This document shows positions 45,542 through 53,305 of a stretch of DNA of 64,000 nucleotides, piece by piece. The DNA is taken from NCBI RefSeq assembly GCF_900130055.1, contig NZ_FQXU01000008.1, forward strand, positions 254,667 to 318,666, read 5' to 3'. The DNA comes from Clostridium intestinale DSM 6191. GTDB lineage: Bacteria; Bacillota; Clostridia; Clostridiales; Clostridiaceae. A program made the translations under genes and the position numbers. A model generated the notes under the pieces. That model had not been told where the DNA came from. It ran no database searches and saw nothing but the letters and a program-made list of their open reading frames with translations. How positions within the stretch are numbered: position 1 is the stretch's first letter; each line of letters begins with the position of its first letter.

Positions 45542-45570
45542 ATTCTATCATAACTAATAATCAATAACAA
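45542..45570 (-). promoter_or_regulatory. Promoter of the citrate operon
   Basis: On the minus strand TTGTTA (45565-45570) is 17 bases before TAGAAT (45542-45547), with a TG one base before the -10 (extended form). It lies about 105 bases before the Re-citrate synthase start. A perfect inverted repeat lies about 50 bases further upstream. Confidence 0.6.
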
Positions 45571-45618
45571 GATTTTTTATTTTCGCCCTAAAGCCTTTGT
45601 TTTCAACGTTTTAAAGCA

Positions 45619-45646
45619 TTGTTTATAGTTTTTTAATAATAAACAA
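45619..45646. promoter_or_regulatory. Inverted repeat upstream of the citrate operon promoter
   Basis: TTGTTTAT (45619-45626) and ATAAACAA (45639-45646) form perfect 8-bp arms 12 bases apart. This has operator-like geometry without a T-tract, about 50 bases before the -35. It lies in the roughly 360-base nrdD/citrate gap, which otherwise holds only the nrdD terminator and the promoter. Confidence 0.4.
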
Positions 45647-45752
45647 CTCCATTTTTTTTGCAAGTTTTCATTTATTTCTTTCAGTCATTAGAATTTTTAT
45701 GTGCACGAATTTTAATTTTTTTATAATAATATACTTAACTTATTATAATAAC

Positions 45753-45790
45753 AAAAGGCCAAATCTACATAAATGTACATTTAGCCTTTT
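45753..45790 (-). terminator. Terminator after nrdD
   Basis: AAAAGGCTAAATGTAC pairs with GTAGATTTGGCCTTTT (with G-T pairs) around a 6-base loop, followed on the minus strand by GTTATTATAA. It begins 8 bases past the nrdD stop. Confidence 0.75.
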
Positions 45791-45797
45791 AAATCCA

Positions 45798-47915
45798 CTA
45801 TACTCGATGATAGTTCTTGTTATGTTTTTCTGTATGGGTTATTCTGTCTTCTCTTTCATCATATTTTCCAGGACCAAATCTTTCATCAAGGCTCAAGTAA
45901 CCTGTAACTCTAGATACTCCTTGAATATCAGTTGAACCACATTTAGTACATGCTCCCTCATTACTATGAAGATAAGTTCCACAGCTCTTACAATATCTTA
46001 TATGAAAGTTAATTCCTAAATAACTTATATTAGTGTTTTTATAAGCATAATCAAGTATATCCATAATAGCTTCTCCAGTAGGACAATCATCAACTTCAAG
46101 ATAACTTATATGTCCCCCATTACAAAGCTTATGGTATGGAGCTTCTATATCTATTTTAGACTTTATAGAAATAGGATGATAAACAGGCACATGATAACTG
46201 TTAGTATAATAATCCTTATCTGTAACACCCTTTATCTTTCCAAATACTTTTTGATCTTGTTTTATAAATTTACCACTTAGTCCCTCAGCAGGTGTTGCAT
46301 AGGCACTCCAGTTTAATTTATATTCTTCACAATATCTATCTACAGTTTCTCTTAAGTGAGTTATTATTTTAACTCCAAGCTCTCTAGCTTCTTCACTTTC
46401 TCCATGATGTTTCCCTGTTAATGCTATAAGTGTTTCAGCTAAACCTATAAATCCAATTCCCCAAGTTCCTTGTTTTAATATAGGTTCTATAGAGTCATCT
46501 GGTGCTAATCCTTCTGCACCTTTCATTAGGTTTTGACCAGCTACAAAAGGTAGATCTTTAACCTTTAGGTGTTTTAATACATTATATCTATGAAGAAGAG
46601 ATTCCTTAGCTAACTCCATACGTGCATCGAATATTTCAAAGAATTTATCTACATCACCTTTAGCAAGAATTCCTATTCTAGGAAGATTAATTGTAGTAGG
46701 TGCTATATTTCCTCTTCCTTTACAACCTGGTTCTCCATTTACATTTTTCATTAGATAAGTTCTACATCCCATAGTAGCAGGCATATATCCTTTATCATAA
46801 TATTCTTTATTAAAGTCTGCATCTATATTCATAAAAGTAGGATTCATTCTCTTAGCTGCAACTCTACAAGCTACTTTATATAAATAGTGATAAGGATCAT
46901 TTTTCGCCCTATTTACGCCTTCTTTAACTCTAAATATTATATTAGGGAATATAGGTTGTTCTCCCTTACCTAATCCTTTTTCATATTCTAATAAGAAGAT
47001 TTCACAAACTAATGCTGCATCATGATTAACAGGTATTCCTAAGTTTATAGATGAGAAAGGTACTTGTGAACCAGCTCTTGAATGCATTGTATTTAAGTTA
47101 TATACAACACCTTGCATAGCCTGATGTACTCTTTCCTTAAGTTTCTCTTCAGTAACCTCTGCTAACTTATCCCCTTCTAAACCATATCCCATCAGCTCTT
47201 CTTTAATTTCTTGTCTTGTAGGGTCGACAAAAATAGACATATCGTTGTCAAAGTCTGGATGTGATTGACCTCCAAACATATCATTTTGAGTTGATTGTAA
47301 TAATATACATGAAAGTTCTGCAGCTGTCTCTATTCTTCTTGGTTTATTTATAGTTCCATATCCAGTGTTGAAACCATTTTCAAGCATTTCCCTAGTAGGA
47401 ATATGAAGACAGTTTGTAGTTAAATTATATGAATCTAAATCATGATAATAAACATCCCCATTTTCATGAGCCTTAGCTAAATGCTTAGGCATGTTTGAAA
47501 GATTATGCCACTTGTTAGATTCTGAAGCAATCCTAAGAAGCTTAGAGGAAAAGTTATTACCAACATTAGCATTATCTCTATCGGTTTCTATTCCTATTCT
47601 TTTTATAGCATTCATTAAATCTGATTTTATTTCTCTAACTTTAGTTCTTTCATTTCTATAAGTTGAATAAATACTTGCTATATCTTGAAGTCCACTATCC
47701 TTTAGTGCTCTTTCCACAAGATTTTGTATTTCTTCAACAGTTACCTTCTCTTGTTGTGACATTTCTATGTAAGTTATAACCTTTTGAATAAGATCTATAA
47801 CTTGACCTTCCCTTAATGGGCTTCCTAGTTCTTCAGCCGCTCTCTTAATCGCATTAGATATCTTCTCAGTATTGAATTTCACTTCTCTACCGTCTCTTTT
47901 CACAACATCTAGCAT
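45798..47915 (-). CDS. nrdD: Anaerobic (class III) ribonucleoside-triphosphate reductase
   Basis: 705 residues. An N-terminal ATP-cone (about 3-95, VVKRDGREVKFNTEKISNAI) gives allosteric control. The large barrel domain follows, then a C-terminal zinc site CKSC...CTKC and the glycyl radical loop SRVTGYLSLDERFG (the more usual RVCGYL has Thr for Cys here). It makes dNTPs from NTPs using formate under anaerobic conditions, activated by NrdG (39903-40412). The start ATG follows GGGGG. The promoter and an NrdR-box-like palindrome lie directly upstream. Confidence 0.97.
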   Translation of the reverse strand: MLDVVKRDGREVKFNTEKISNAIKRAAEELGSPLREGQVIDLIQKVITYIEMSQQEKVTVEEIQNLVERALKDSGLQDIASIYSTYRNERTKVREIKSDLMNAIKRIGIETDRDNANVGNNFSSKLLRIASESNKWHNLSNMPKHLAKAHENGDVYYHDLDSYNLTTNCLHIPTREMLENGFNTGYGTINKPRRIETAAELSCILLQSTQNDMFGGQSHPDFDNDMSIFVDPTRQEIKEELMGYGLEGDKLAEVTEEKLKERVHQAMQGVVYNLNTMHSRAGSQVPFSSINLGIPVNHDAALVCEIFLLEYEKGLGKGEQPIFPNIIFRVKEGVNRAKNDPYHYLYKVACRVAAKRMNPTFMNIDADFNKEYYDKGYMPATMGCRTYLMKNVNGEPGCKGRGNIAPTTINLPRIGILAKGDVDKFFEIFDARMELAKESLLHRYNVLKHLKVKDLPFVAGQNLMKGAEGLAPDDSIEPILKQGTWGIGFIGLAETLIALTGKHHGESEEARELGVKIITHLRETVDRYCEEYKLNWSAYATPAEGLSGKFIKQDQKVFGKIKGVTDKDYYTNSYHVPVYHPISIKSKIDIEAPYHKLCNGGHISYLEVDDCPTGEAIMDILDYAYKNTNISYLGINFHIRYCKSCGTYLHSNEGACTKCGSTDIQGVSRVTGYLSLDERFGPGKYDEREDRITHTEKHNKNYHRV

Positions 47916-47930
47916 TCTTTATACCCCCGT

Positions 47931-47946
47931 TACACTATATCTTGTA
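47931..47946 (-). promoter_or_regulatory. NrdR-box-like palindrome at nrdD
   Basis: TACACTATATCTTGTA is a 16-bp imperfect palindrome (6 of 8 pairs) very close to the known NrdR box (ACACWATATWTWGTGT-like). It sits 8 bases downstream of the -10, where a repressor would block transcription start. A weaker AT-only copy may overlap the -10 about 21 bases away. Confidence 0.65.
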
Positions 47947-47954
47947 CCTGGTTT

Positions 47955-47983
47955 ATTATATATTAGGAAAAATTTATTTACAA
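47955..47983 (-). promoter_or_regulatory. Sigma-A promoter of nrdD
   Basis: On the minus strand TTGTAA (47978-47983) is separated by exactly 17 bases from a consensus TATAAT (47955-47960), 40 bases before the nrdD start. The region from here to 48256 contains no other gene. Confidence 0.75.
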
Positions 47984-48256
47984 TTTCGAAATTTCCCCTT
48001 TTTAGGTTATAGCATTTACTATATTCTATTTACTCTCTTTTTTAAGTTTTTTTATAGTTTTTCACACATTGACATTTTAAAATTATGAGAGTAAATGCTA
48101 GCAAAAAATGAAACATTTTTCTTTTATACCACACTACATATACTCGAAAAGTATCGTATAAAATTAAATTCTCCACTCTACCTATGCATAAATAAATATA
48201 ATTACAATATTATTGTAATATAGATTATGTAAATGCATTGTTATAAGGAGATTACT

Positions 48257-49255
48257 ATGATTAAAAAATTGTTACCACTAATACTAATAGTCATTATTCC
48301 ACTTACAGCGTGTTCCAATTCATCACCTAAAAAAGTTGAAGAAGAAAATACTTCTACTGACCCTGTAGTTGCTGAGCAAAAATACTACTCTCCATATACA
48401 GGTGAAGAAGTATCAGAACAAGTTTTAAATAATAAACCCTATATGGTTATCGTAGAAAATTCATCTTCCTCAAGACCCCAAAGTGGATTAAGTGGCGCTG
48501 ATATAATATACGAAACCATGGCAGAAGGGGGAATCCCTAGATTCATAGCCCTATTCCATAAAAATTCTGTTGAAAAAATAGGTCCAGTAAGAAGTGCAAG
48601 ACCTTATTTTATTTCTATTGCAAAAGATATTAATCTCCCATTTGCTCATTGTGGAGGAAGTCAAGAAGCACTAGATACCATAGCTAAAGACTCCACCTAT
48701 ATGAGCATAAATGAAATGGCTCAAGGCTCTTATTTCAGTAGAGACAACAAGAGAAAAGCGCCTCACAATTTATATACCTCCTCAGAAAAACTCTTAAAAT
48801 ATATAAACGATAAAAAATTATCCTACACTCCAAATAATAGTCTTGTTTTTAGCAACGAATATTGGGATAACTCCATTTTAGACCCACTTGATAGGATAGT
48901 TTTAAAATTAAATAAATACTATTCCACATCTTATGTTTTTAAAGATGGCTACTATGTAAAATCAATGGATGGAACACAAGCTATAGATACAAATACAAAT
49001 CAAGCTTTAAAATTTACTAATATAGTGATACAAAAAACTAATATAGTAACCAGGGAAGATGGTCGCTTAAATATAAAATTAGATGGCTCAGGTGAAGCTT
49101 ATGTACTTTCTAAAGGAAAAATAGTAAAGGGTACTTGGAGGAAAGATTCTTCTAAAACTATGCTTTTAGATTCAAACAATACAGAGATTCCTCTTTCAAA
49201 AGGTAATACTATATGGCATATAATTTCTAACGATGTCACTATCCCAATTGAATAA
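48257..49255 (+). CDS. DUF3048 (YerB-like) lipoprotein
   Basis: 332 residues. A signal peptide with lipobox LTAC (Cys near residue 19) predicts an outer-face lipoprotein. The DUF3048 core is visible: KPYMVIVENSSSSRPQSGLS, ADIIYETMAEGGIPRFIALF, IGPVRSARPYFI, then FAHCGGSQEAL. YerB-like proteins are of unknown function. The C-terminal part contains a second beta-rich domain. ATG 48257 follows AAGGAG; the frame extends 24 bases upstream without a site. Single gene ending at a terminator. Confidence 0.88.
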   Translation: MIKKLLPLILIVIIPLTACSNSSPKKVEEENTSTDPVVAEQKYYSPYTGEEVSEQVLNNKPYMVIVENSSSSRPQSGLSGADIIYETMAEGGIPRFIALFHKNSVEKIGPVRSARPYFISIAKDINLPFAHCGGSQEALDTIAKDSTYMSINEMAQGSYFSRDNKRKAPHNLYTSSEKLLKYINDKKLSYTPNNSLVFSNEYWDNSILDPLDRIVLKLNKYYSTSYVFKDGYYVKSMDGTQAIDTNTNQALKFTNIVIQKTNIVTREDGRLNIKLDGSGEAYVLSKGKIVKGTWRKDSSKTMLLDSNNTEIPLSKGNTIWHIISNDVTIPIE

Positions 49256-49264
49256 ATTTTTATC

Positions 49265-49292
49265 ATAAACTCCTTAATTATTAGGAGTTTAT
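49265..49292 (+). terminator. Terminator after the DUF3048 gene
   Basis: ATAAACTCCT (49265-49274) and AGGAGTTTAT (49283-49292) form a perfect 10-bp stem followed by TTAGTTT. It lies 9 bases after the stop. Confidence 0.75.
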
Positions 49293-49446
49293 TTAGTTTA
49301 CTATAAAAAATCCCACAATTTTTAACAATTATTGATCCAGAATTTATGAATAACTTTTACATCTATAAGAGCTTATAAATATAAAGATTTTCTATATAGG
49401 TTAGACATTTCCCTAGAATATCTATATAATATTATTAAAAAAAGAA

Positions 49447-49475
49447 TTGCAGAAAACGTATCTTACATATATAAA
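49447..49475 (+). promoter_or_regulatory. Probable sigma-A promoter of the padR-like gene
   Basis: TTGCAG (49447-49452) is 17 bases before TATAAA (49470-49475), about 55 bases before the start codon. The rest of the 276-base gap shows no gene. Confidence 0.52.
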
Positions 49476-49531
49476 ACTTTCAACTATCAGACCTTGTCTT
49501 ATAGGAATAACTTTGGAAAAGGAATAATTTA

Positions 49532-49984
49532 ATGAAAAATTCAAGCTTTAATACTAAAGAAGATATTAGAGCAGAAGAAAAGCGGCTCTATAATGAGTAT
49601 AAACAAAAGCTATCTGAATTAAAAAAAGTGCATAAAGAAAATAATGCTGTTGGGCAAGTTTTTACTAAAGGCCTTTTACCTATCTATGTACTATACATCT
49701 TAAGCGAATCTCCTTCTAACGGAAATGATATATCTCATAAGATTGGTGACAAAACAAAAGGGTTATGGGTTCCATCAACCGGAGGAATATATCCAATATT
49801 AAAAAAGTTCGAAAAAGAAGGTCTTATAGAGGGTCAATGGGATGATCCAAAAAAGAAATTTCAAAAGATATATACCCTTACCCCTTTAGGCGAATCAGAG
49901 TTTTTAGAAAGAAAAGAATTGCTTAAGCCCAAAATTCAAGAAGCTTTAAAAGTATTTAAAATAATTTACTCAGATTTATATTAA
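49532..49984 (+). CDS. PadR-family transcriptional regulator
   Basis: 150 residues. A charged N-terminal extension (about 1-40) precedes the PadR winged helix (LPIYVLYILSESPSNGNDIS, then TGGIYPILKKFEKEGLIEGQ and YTLTPLGESEFLE). PadR proteins are dimeric repressors, often of transporters. No obvious target except its neighbours is seen. The ribosome binding site (GGAAAAGG) is ordinary. A long hairpin follows, shared with the next small gene. Confidence 0.88.
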   Translation: MKNSSFNTKEDIRAEEKRLYNEYKQKLSELKKVHKENNAVGQVFTKGLLPIYVLYILSESPSNGNDISHKIGDKTKGLWVPSTGGIYPILKKFEKEGLIEGQWDDPKKKFQKIYTLTPLGESEFLERKELLKPKIQEALKVFKIIYSDLY

Positions 49985-49990
49985 ATGTAT

Positions 49991-50050
49991 ATAAAAGTCT
50001 CCTAAGATAAAGAATATTAAATGTATATTCTTATTTTAGGAGGCTTTTAT
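49991..50050 (+). promoter_or_regulatory. Long hairpin covering the ribosome binding site of the small downstream gene
   Basis: Outer arms 49991-50005 and 50036-50050 pair over 15 bp with one G-T pair. Inner arms AAGAATAT (50010-50017) and ATATTCTT (50025-50032) add 8 bp. The 3' outer arm contains TTAGGAGG, the ribosome binding site of the gene at 50052. It may end padR transcription, control translation of the next gene, or both. Confidence 0.7.
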
Positions 50051-50051
50051 T

Positions 50052-50261
50052 ATGAAAGGTAAAATTATTGATATGAGTTCCAATGATGCTGTAATTCTAC
50101 TTGAAGATGGCACAAGTGTTAATGTATCCATTTCTCATCTTCCTTATGGCAGCAGAGTTGGTTCTGAAGTTAACCTAAATCCATCAAACATTTACGGCAT
50201 AGAGGAAAGTACTGTATCTCAAAATAAAATAAGTAATGATAAGTTAGTTGATTTTTTCTAA
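50052..50261 (+). CDS. Small protein of unknown function
   Basis: A 69-residue protein with a beta-rich first half (KGKIIDMSSNDAVILLEDGT...VNVSISHLP), like a small barrel or OB/SH3-type fold, and a polar end (KISNDKLVDFF). No family is recognised. The ATG is 8 bases after AGGAGG, but that site lies in the 3' arm of a stable hairpin, so translation may be controlled. The promoter for the TPP riboswitch transcript overlaps its 3' end. Confidence 0.75.
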   Translation: MKGKIIDMSSNDAVILLEDGTSVNVSISHLPYGSRVGSEVNLNPSNIYGIEESTVSQNKISNDKLVDFF

Positions 50262-50276
50262 TTTCTAGTATATTAT
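50248..50276 (+). promoter_or_regulatory. Promoter of the TPP riboswitch-thiT transcript
   Basis: TTGATT (50248-50253), a 17-base spacer and TATTAT (50271-50276). It partly overlaps the stop region of the preceding small gene and places the transcript start about 15 bases before the riboswitch. Confidence 0.62.
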
Positions 50277-50295
50277 AAGCATATAATAAAATAAC

Positions 50296-50385
50296 ATGTG
50301 CTAGGGGTGCCTTAATGGCTGAGAGATGTCTTACATTAACCCTTTTACCTGATCTGGTTAATACCAGCGTAGGGAAGCGATAGTA
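50296..50385 (+). ncRNA. TPP (thiamine pyrophosphate) riboswitch
   Basis: The conserved TPP aptamer elements are all present: GGGGTGCC, GGCTGAGA, ACCTGATCTGGTTAATACC and AGCGTAGGGAA. It is followed by an intrinsic terminator (50402-50430) and then thiT. Ligand binding is therefore expected to switch transcription off when thiamine pyrophosphate is plentiful. Confidence 0.96.
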
Positions 50386-50401
50386 TCTAAAGTATAATAT
50401 G

Positions 50402-50430
50402 CCGCAACCTTATTGGGTTGCGGTTTTTTT
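50402..50430 (+). terminator. Riboswitch expression-platform terminator
   Basis: CCGCAACC (50402-50409) and GGTTGCGG (50416-50423) form an 8-bp GC-rich stem followed by seven T, between the TPP aptamer and the thiT ribosome binding site. Confidence 0.92.
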
Positions 50431-50467
50431 GCTTCTTCGCTTTAAGCACAAAAAGAAGGAGGTTTTT

Positions 50468-51175
50468 ATGAATTATTTATCTGATGCTTTAACTTATGTT
50501 AAAGATGTATTTACAGAATTTTTTCAAAGCTTGGCAGAAATTTTTATTAATCTACCAGCAAATACTAGCGAGATAGTTAAACATCCGCTATCTTTAGTTG
50601 CACTTATAGGGTGTGTAATTATTTTAATAGTACTTATAAAGGCTAAAAAAATCGAAATAACTACACAATTGATAACAAGGATTGGAATAGCCTTGGCTCT
50701 TGCAACTGTGCTTAAGGTATTTAGGCTTTATCACTTCCCTCAAGGCGGTAGCGTAACCTTAGGAAGTATGGTTCCAATATTAATAATAGCCTTTATGTAT
50801 GGTCCTTTAGTAGGCTTTTTGACTGGTTTCTTATATGGAATAATAACCTTGTTTATGGATCCATATATCCTACATCCTGTACAAGTCCTATTTGACTATC
50901 CACTTCCATTTTTAGCCCTAGGACTAGCTGGATTCTTTAAGCAAAATAAGCTACTCGGAACCTCTGTCGCCATATTTGGCAGGTTTATATGTCACTTTAT
51001 ATCTGGTGTTGCTTTCTTTGGAAGCTTTGCTCCAGAGGGAATGTCTCCAATAGTCTATTCACTTTTTGTAAATGGACTACTAGTAGGGGTAGAAGGTATC
51101 ATATGTTTAGTTATAATAAAATTTTTACCTATAGACAGAATAGTAAAAGCAACTAACAAAAACTACCTAGCTTAG
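50468..51175 (+). CDS. thiT: Thiamine transporter ThiT (ECF S component)
   Basis: 235 residues with about six transmembrane segments after an amphipathic start. The family-like stretches FRLYHFPQGGSVTLGSMVPI and AFMYGPLVGFLTGFLYGII are visible. ThiT captures thiamine and docks with the shared ECF module, which is not in the window. Control by the TPP riboswitch directly upstream is strong independent support. ATG 50468 follows AAGGAGG by 5 bases. Confidence 0.95.
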   Translation: MNYLSDALTYVKDVFTEFFQSLAEIFINLPANTSEIVKHPLSLVALIGCVIILIVLIKAKKIEITTQLITRIGIALALATVLKVFRLYHFPQGGSVTLGSMVPILIIAFMYGPLVGFLTGFLYGIITLFMDPYILHPVQVLFDYPLPFLALGLAGFFKQNKLLGTSVAIFGRFICHFISGVAFFGSFAPEGMSPIVYSLFVNGLLVGVEGIICLVIIKFLPIDRIVKATNKNYLA

Positions 51176-51181
51176 AATAGC

Positions 51182-51209
51182 AAAAAAGCAACCTTACGGT
51201 TGCTTTTTT
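51182..51209. terminator. Bidirectional terminator between thiT and the ferredoxin gene
   Basis: AAAAAAGCAACC (51182-51193) and GGTTGCTTTTTT (51198-51209) form a perfect 12-bp stem with a 4-base loop and T-runs on both strands, between convergent genes. Confidence 0.9.
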
Positions 51210-51210
51210 A

Positions 51211-51438
<228 letters not shown>

Positions 51439-51468
51439 TCATCATAAAGGAAATATTATTCAATAATT

Positions 51469-52320
51469 TTAATATAATCCTTGGAATACCGATGTATAAA
51501 GTGGATCTTCCTTAACGTACTCTTCAGCTGTGCCATTCTCTAATGCCTCTGTTAAATCTAAATTAATAGGAAGCTCAGCTAAAAGTGGTAAACCTAAATA
51601 TTCTGCATGTTCTTCAGCAGATTTTTTGCTAAATATTTTTATTTTATGATCACAACTATCACAATTAATGTAAGACATATTCTCTACTACACCCCTTATA
51701 CTAATTCCCATCTTTTGCGCCATAATAACTACCTTCTTAACTATCATAGAAACCATATCCTGAGGTGTAGATACGATTATAAGTTCTTTTAATGGGAAAC
51801 TTTGCATTACAGTTAATGCTATATCCCCCGTTCCTGGAGGCATATCTATGAGTAGATAATCTAAATCGCCCCACTCGGTATCAGTATACATTTGGTTTAA
51901 TACTCCCGTTATAACAGGCCCCCTCCAAATAACTGGTTGATCTTCTACTGGAGTAAGTAGATTCATAGATATAACCTTTATACCTAACTTACTCTCTACT
52001 GGTTTGAACTTAAAGTTTGAATTATTATCTAACGGAATCATCTCTGCTCTTTTATCATTTATACCAAAAAATCTAGGCATAGATGGTCCTGTTATATCTC
52101 CATCTAAAACACCAACCTTATATCCTCTATTGGCTAACTGAGTTGCTATAAGTCCTGTAACTGTAGATTTACCTACCCCACCTTTACCACTTATCACTCC
52201 AATAATATTCTTTACGTCTCCATATTTAGGTAATACTTTCATACTCACTGTATTTGTTCCACATCCTTTGTCTTTTGTATTGCAACTATCCTTGCTTGCA
52301 CAACTTGAACAACTTGACAT
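51469..52320 (-). CDS. mrp: Mrp/NBP35-family iron-sulfur carrier ATPase
   Basis: 283 residues. A cysteine-rich N-terminus (CSSCASKDSC) precedes a deviant Walker A (ISGKGGVGKSTVTG). DMPPGTGDIALT is present, and the C-terminal CDSC motif bridges a [4Fe-4S] cluster in the dimer. Mrp/ApbC proteins deliver iron-sulfur clusters to target proteins. ATG 52320 has AAGGAGGAG upstream; the frame continues to 52389 without a site. It lies next to a ferredoxin gene. Confidence 0.95.
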   Translation of the reverse strand: MSSCSSCASKDSCNTKDKGCGTNTVSMKVLPKYGDVKNIIGVISGKGGVGKSTVTGLIATQLANRGYKVGVLDGDITGPSMPRFFGINDKRAEMIPLDNNSNFKFKPVESKLGIKVISMNLLTPVEDQPVIWRGPVITGVLNQMYTDTEWGDLDYLLIDMPPGTGDIALTVMQSFPLKELIIVSTPQDMVSMIVKKVVIMAQKMGISIRGVVENMSYINCDSCDHKIKIFSKKSAEEHAEYLGLPLLAELPINLDLTEALENGTAEEYVKEDPLYTSVFQGLY

Positions 52321-52346
52321 AAAAAAACTCCTCCTTAGTCTATATA

Positions 52347-53174
52347 CTACCAATCTTTCGGTTTTGTAGTGCTTGTTTGAATGCTCCATGCTTTAAGGTC
52401 ATAATCTCCCCAAACATAATAGATCTCATAGCTATGGTCATTCTTATTTTCAATAGTTATGTTAGTTTTGAATTTTTTTGATGTATACCCTTGATTTCTA
52501 ACGGTTATTATCACATCAAAATCCTGTTTATTCCCATTTATTATTTTAACATTATTAGTTATCTTAGCCATATCGCTATTAAAGGACTCTATATCCCTAG
52601 ATAATATGTATTTAGTACACTCTACATCTCCCAATATATCTATACCTATTTTTTTGTTGCCATCATTTAAATAACTTTTCTTCTCTTCAAGAACCTTCAA
52701 TATGCTTCCATAATATATGGTGCTAAAATCTCTTGGTTTTCTTACAAAAGATAGATTTTGAATTATGTCATTATCGATTCTACTAGAAACATAATATACT
52801 TTATTTTCATCATAAAAATTCCCTTTAGATTTTTCGTCTACCCCTACTACGTAGTTAAACTTTTTTACCTCTTCACCTACATATATTTCAAAAATGTAAT
52901 CTGATTCAAGGTCCACCTTTTCACTCATCGCTTTTGCAGAAGAAAGTAGATTATATACATCCTTAATAGTTTTATCATCTGTTACTACGAATCTAAAACC
53001 CTTATCTCTAGTACTTTGTATTACTATTTTATCAACCTCATCATTTTTTATATACTCGAAGTCCTCATTTTTAAGCCCTAATTTAAGTTTCCCTTTATCT
53101 ACTATAGAACACCCCGTAAATAGGGTTAATATTACTAACATTAACAAACTAAACTTCGTGATAGACTTTCCCAT
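52347..53174 (-). CDS. Uncharacterised lipoprotein
   Basis: 275 residues. A signal peptide ends in the lipobox LFTGC (Cys22), so it is a membrane-anchored exported lipoprotein. The mature part is mixed, with many charged residues; no known domain is recognised. A region around residues 55-110 (IQSTRDKGFRFVVTDDKTIK) may be a small alpha-beta domain. It precedes mrp on the same strand by 26 bases and may be co-transcribed, although a functional link is not evident. Confidence 0.75.
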   Translation of the reverse strand: MGKSITKFSLLMLVILTLFTGCSIVDKGKLKLGLKNEDFEYIKNDEVDKIVIQSTRDKGFRFVVTDDKTIKDVYNLLSSAKAMSEKVDLESDYIFEIYVGEEVKKFNYVVGVDEKSKGNFYDENKVYYVSSRIDNDIIQNLSFVRKPRDFSTIYYGSILKVLEEKKSYLNDGNKKIGIDILGDVECTKYILSRDIESFNSDMAKITNNVKIINGNKQDFDVIITVRNQGYTSKKFKTNITIENKNDHSYEIYYVWGDYDLKAWSIQTSTTKPKDW

Positions 53175-53238
53175 ACCTAAACTTTCTCCCTCTTAACTTA
53201 TTTAATTATGTTAATCATAACAATAAACATAATTCTAA

Positions 53239-53265
53239 ATAAGGAGAAGCTAAGCTTCCCCTTAT
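53239..53265 (-). terminator. Terminator after the PsbP-like gene
   Basis: ATAAGGGGAAGC pairs with GCTTCTCCTTAT (one G-T pair, 3-base loop) on the minus strand, followed by TTAGAATTAT. It lies 40 bases past the stop. Confidence 0.7.
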
Positions 53266-53305
53266 CATAAATAAATTATAATACTTAATACTTTTTATAT
53301 CAAAT

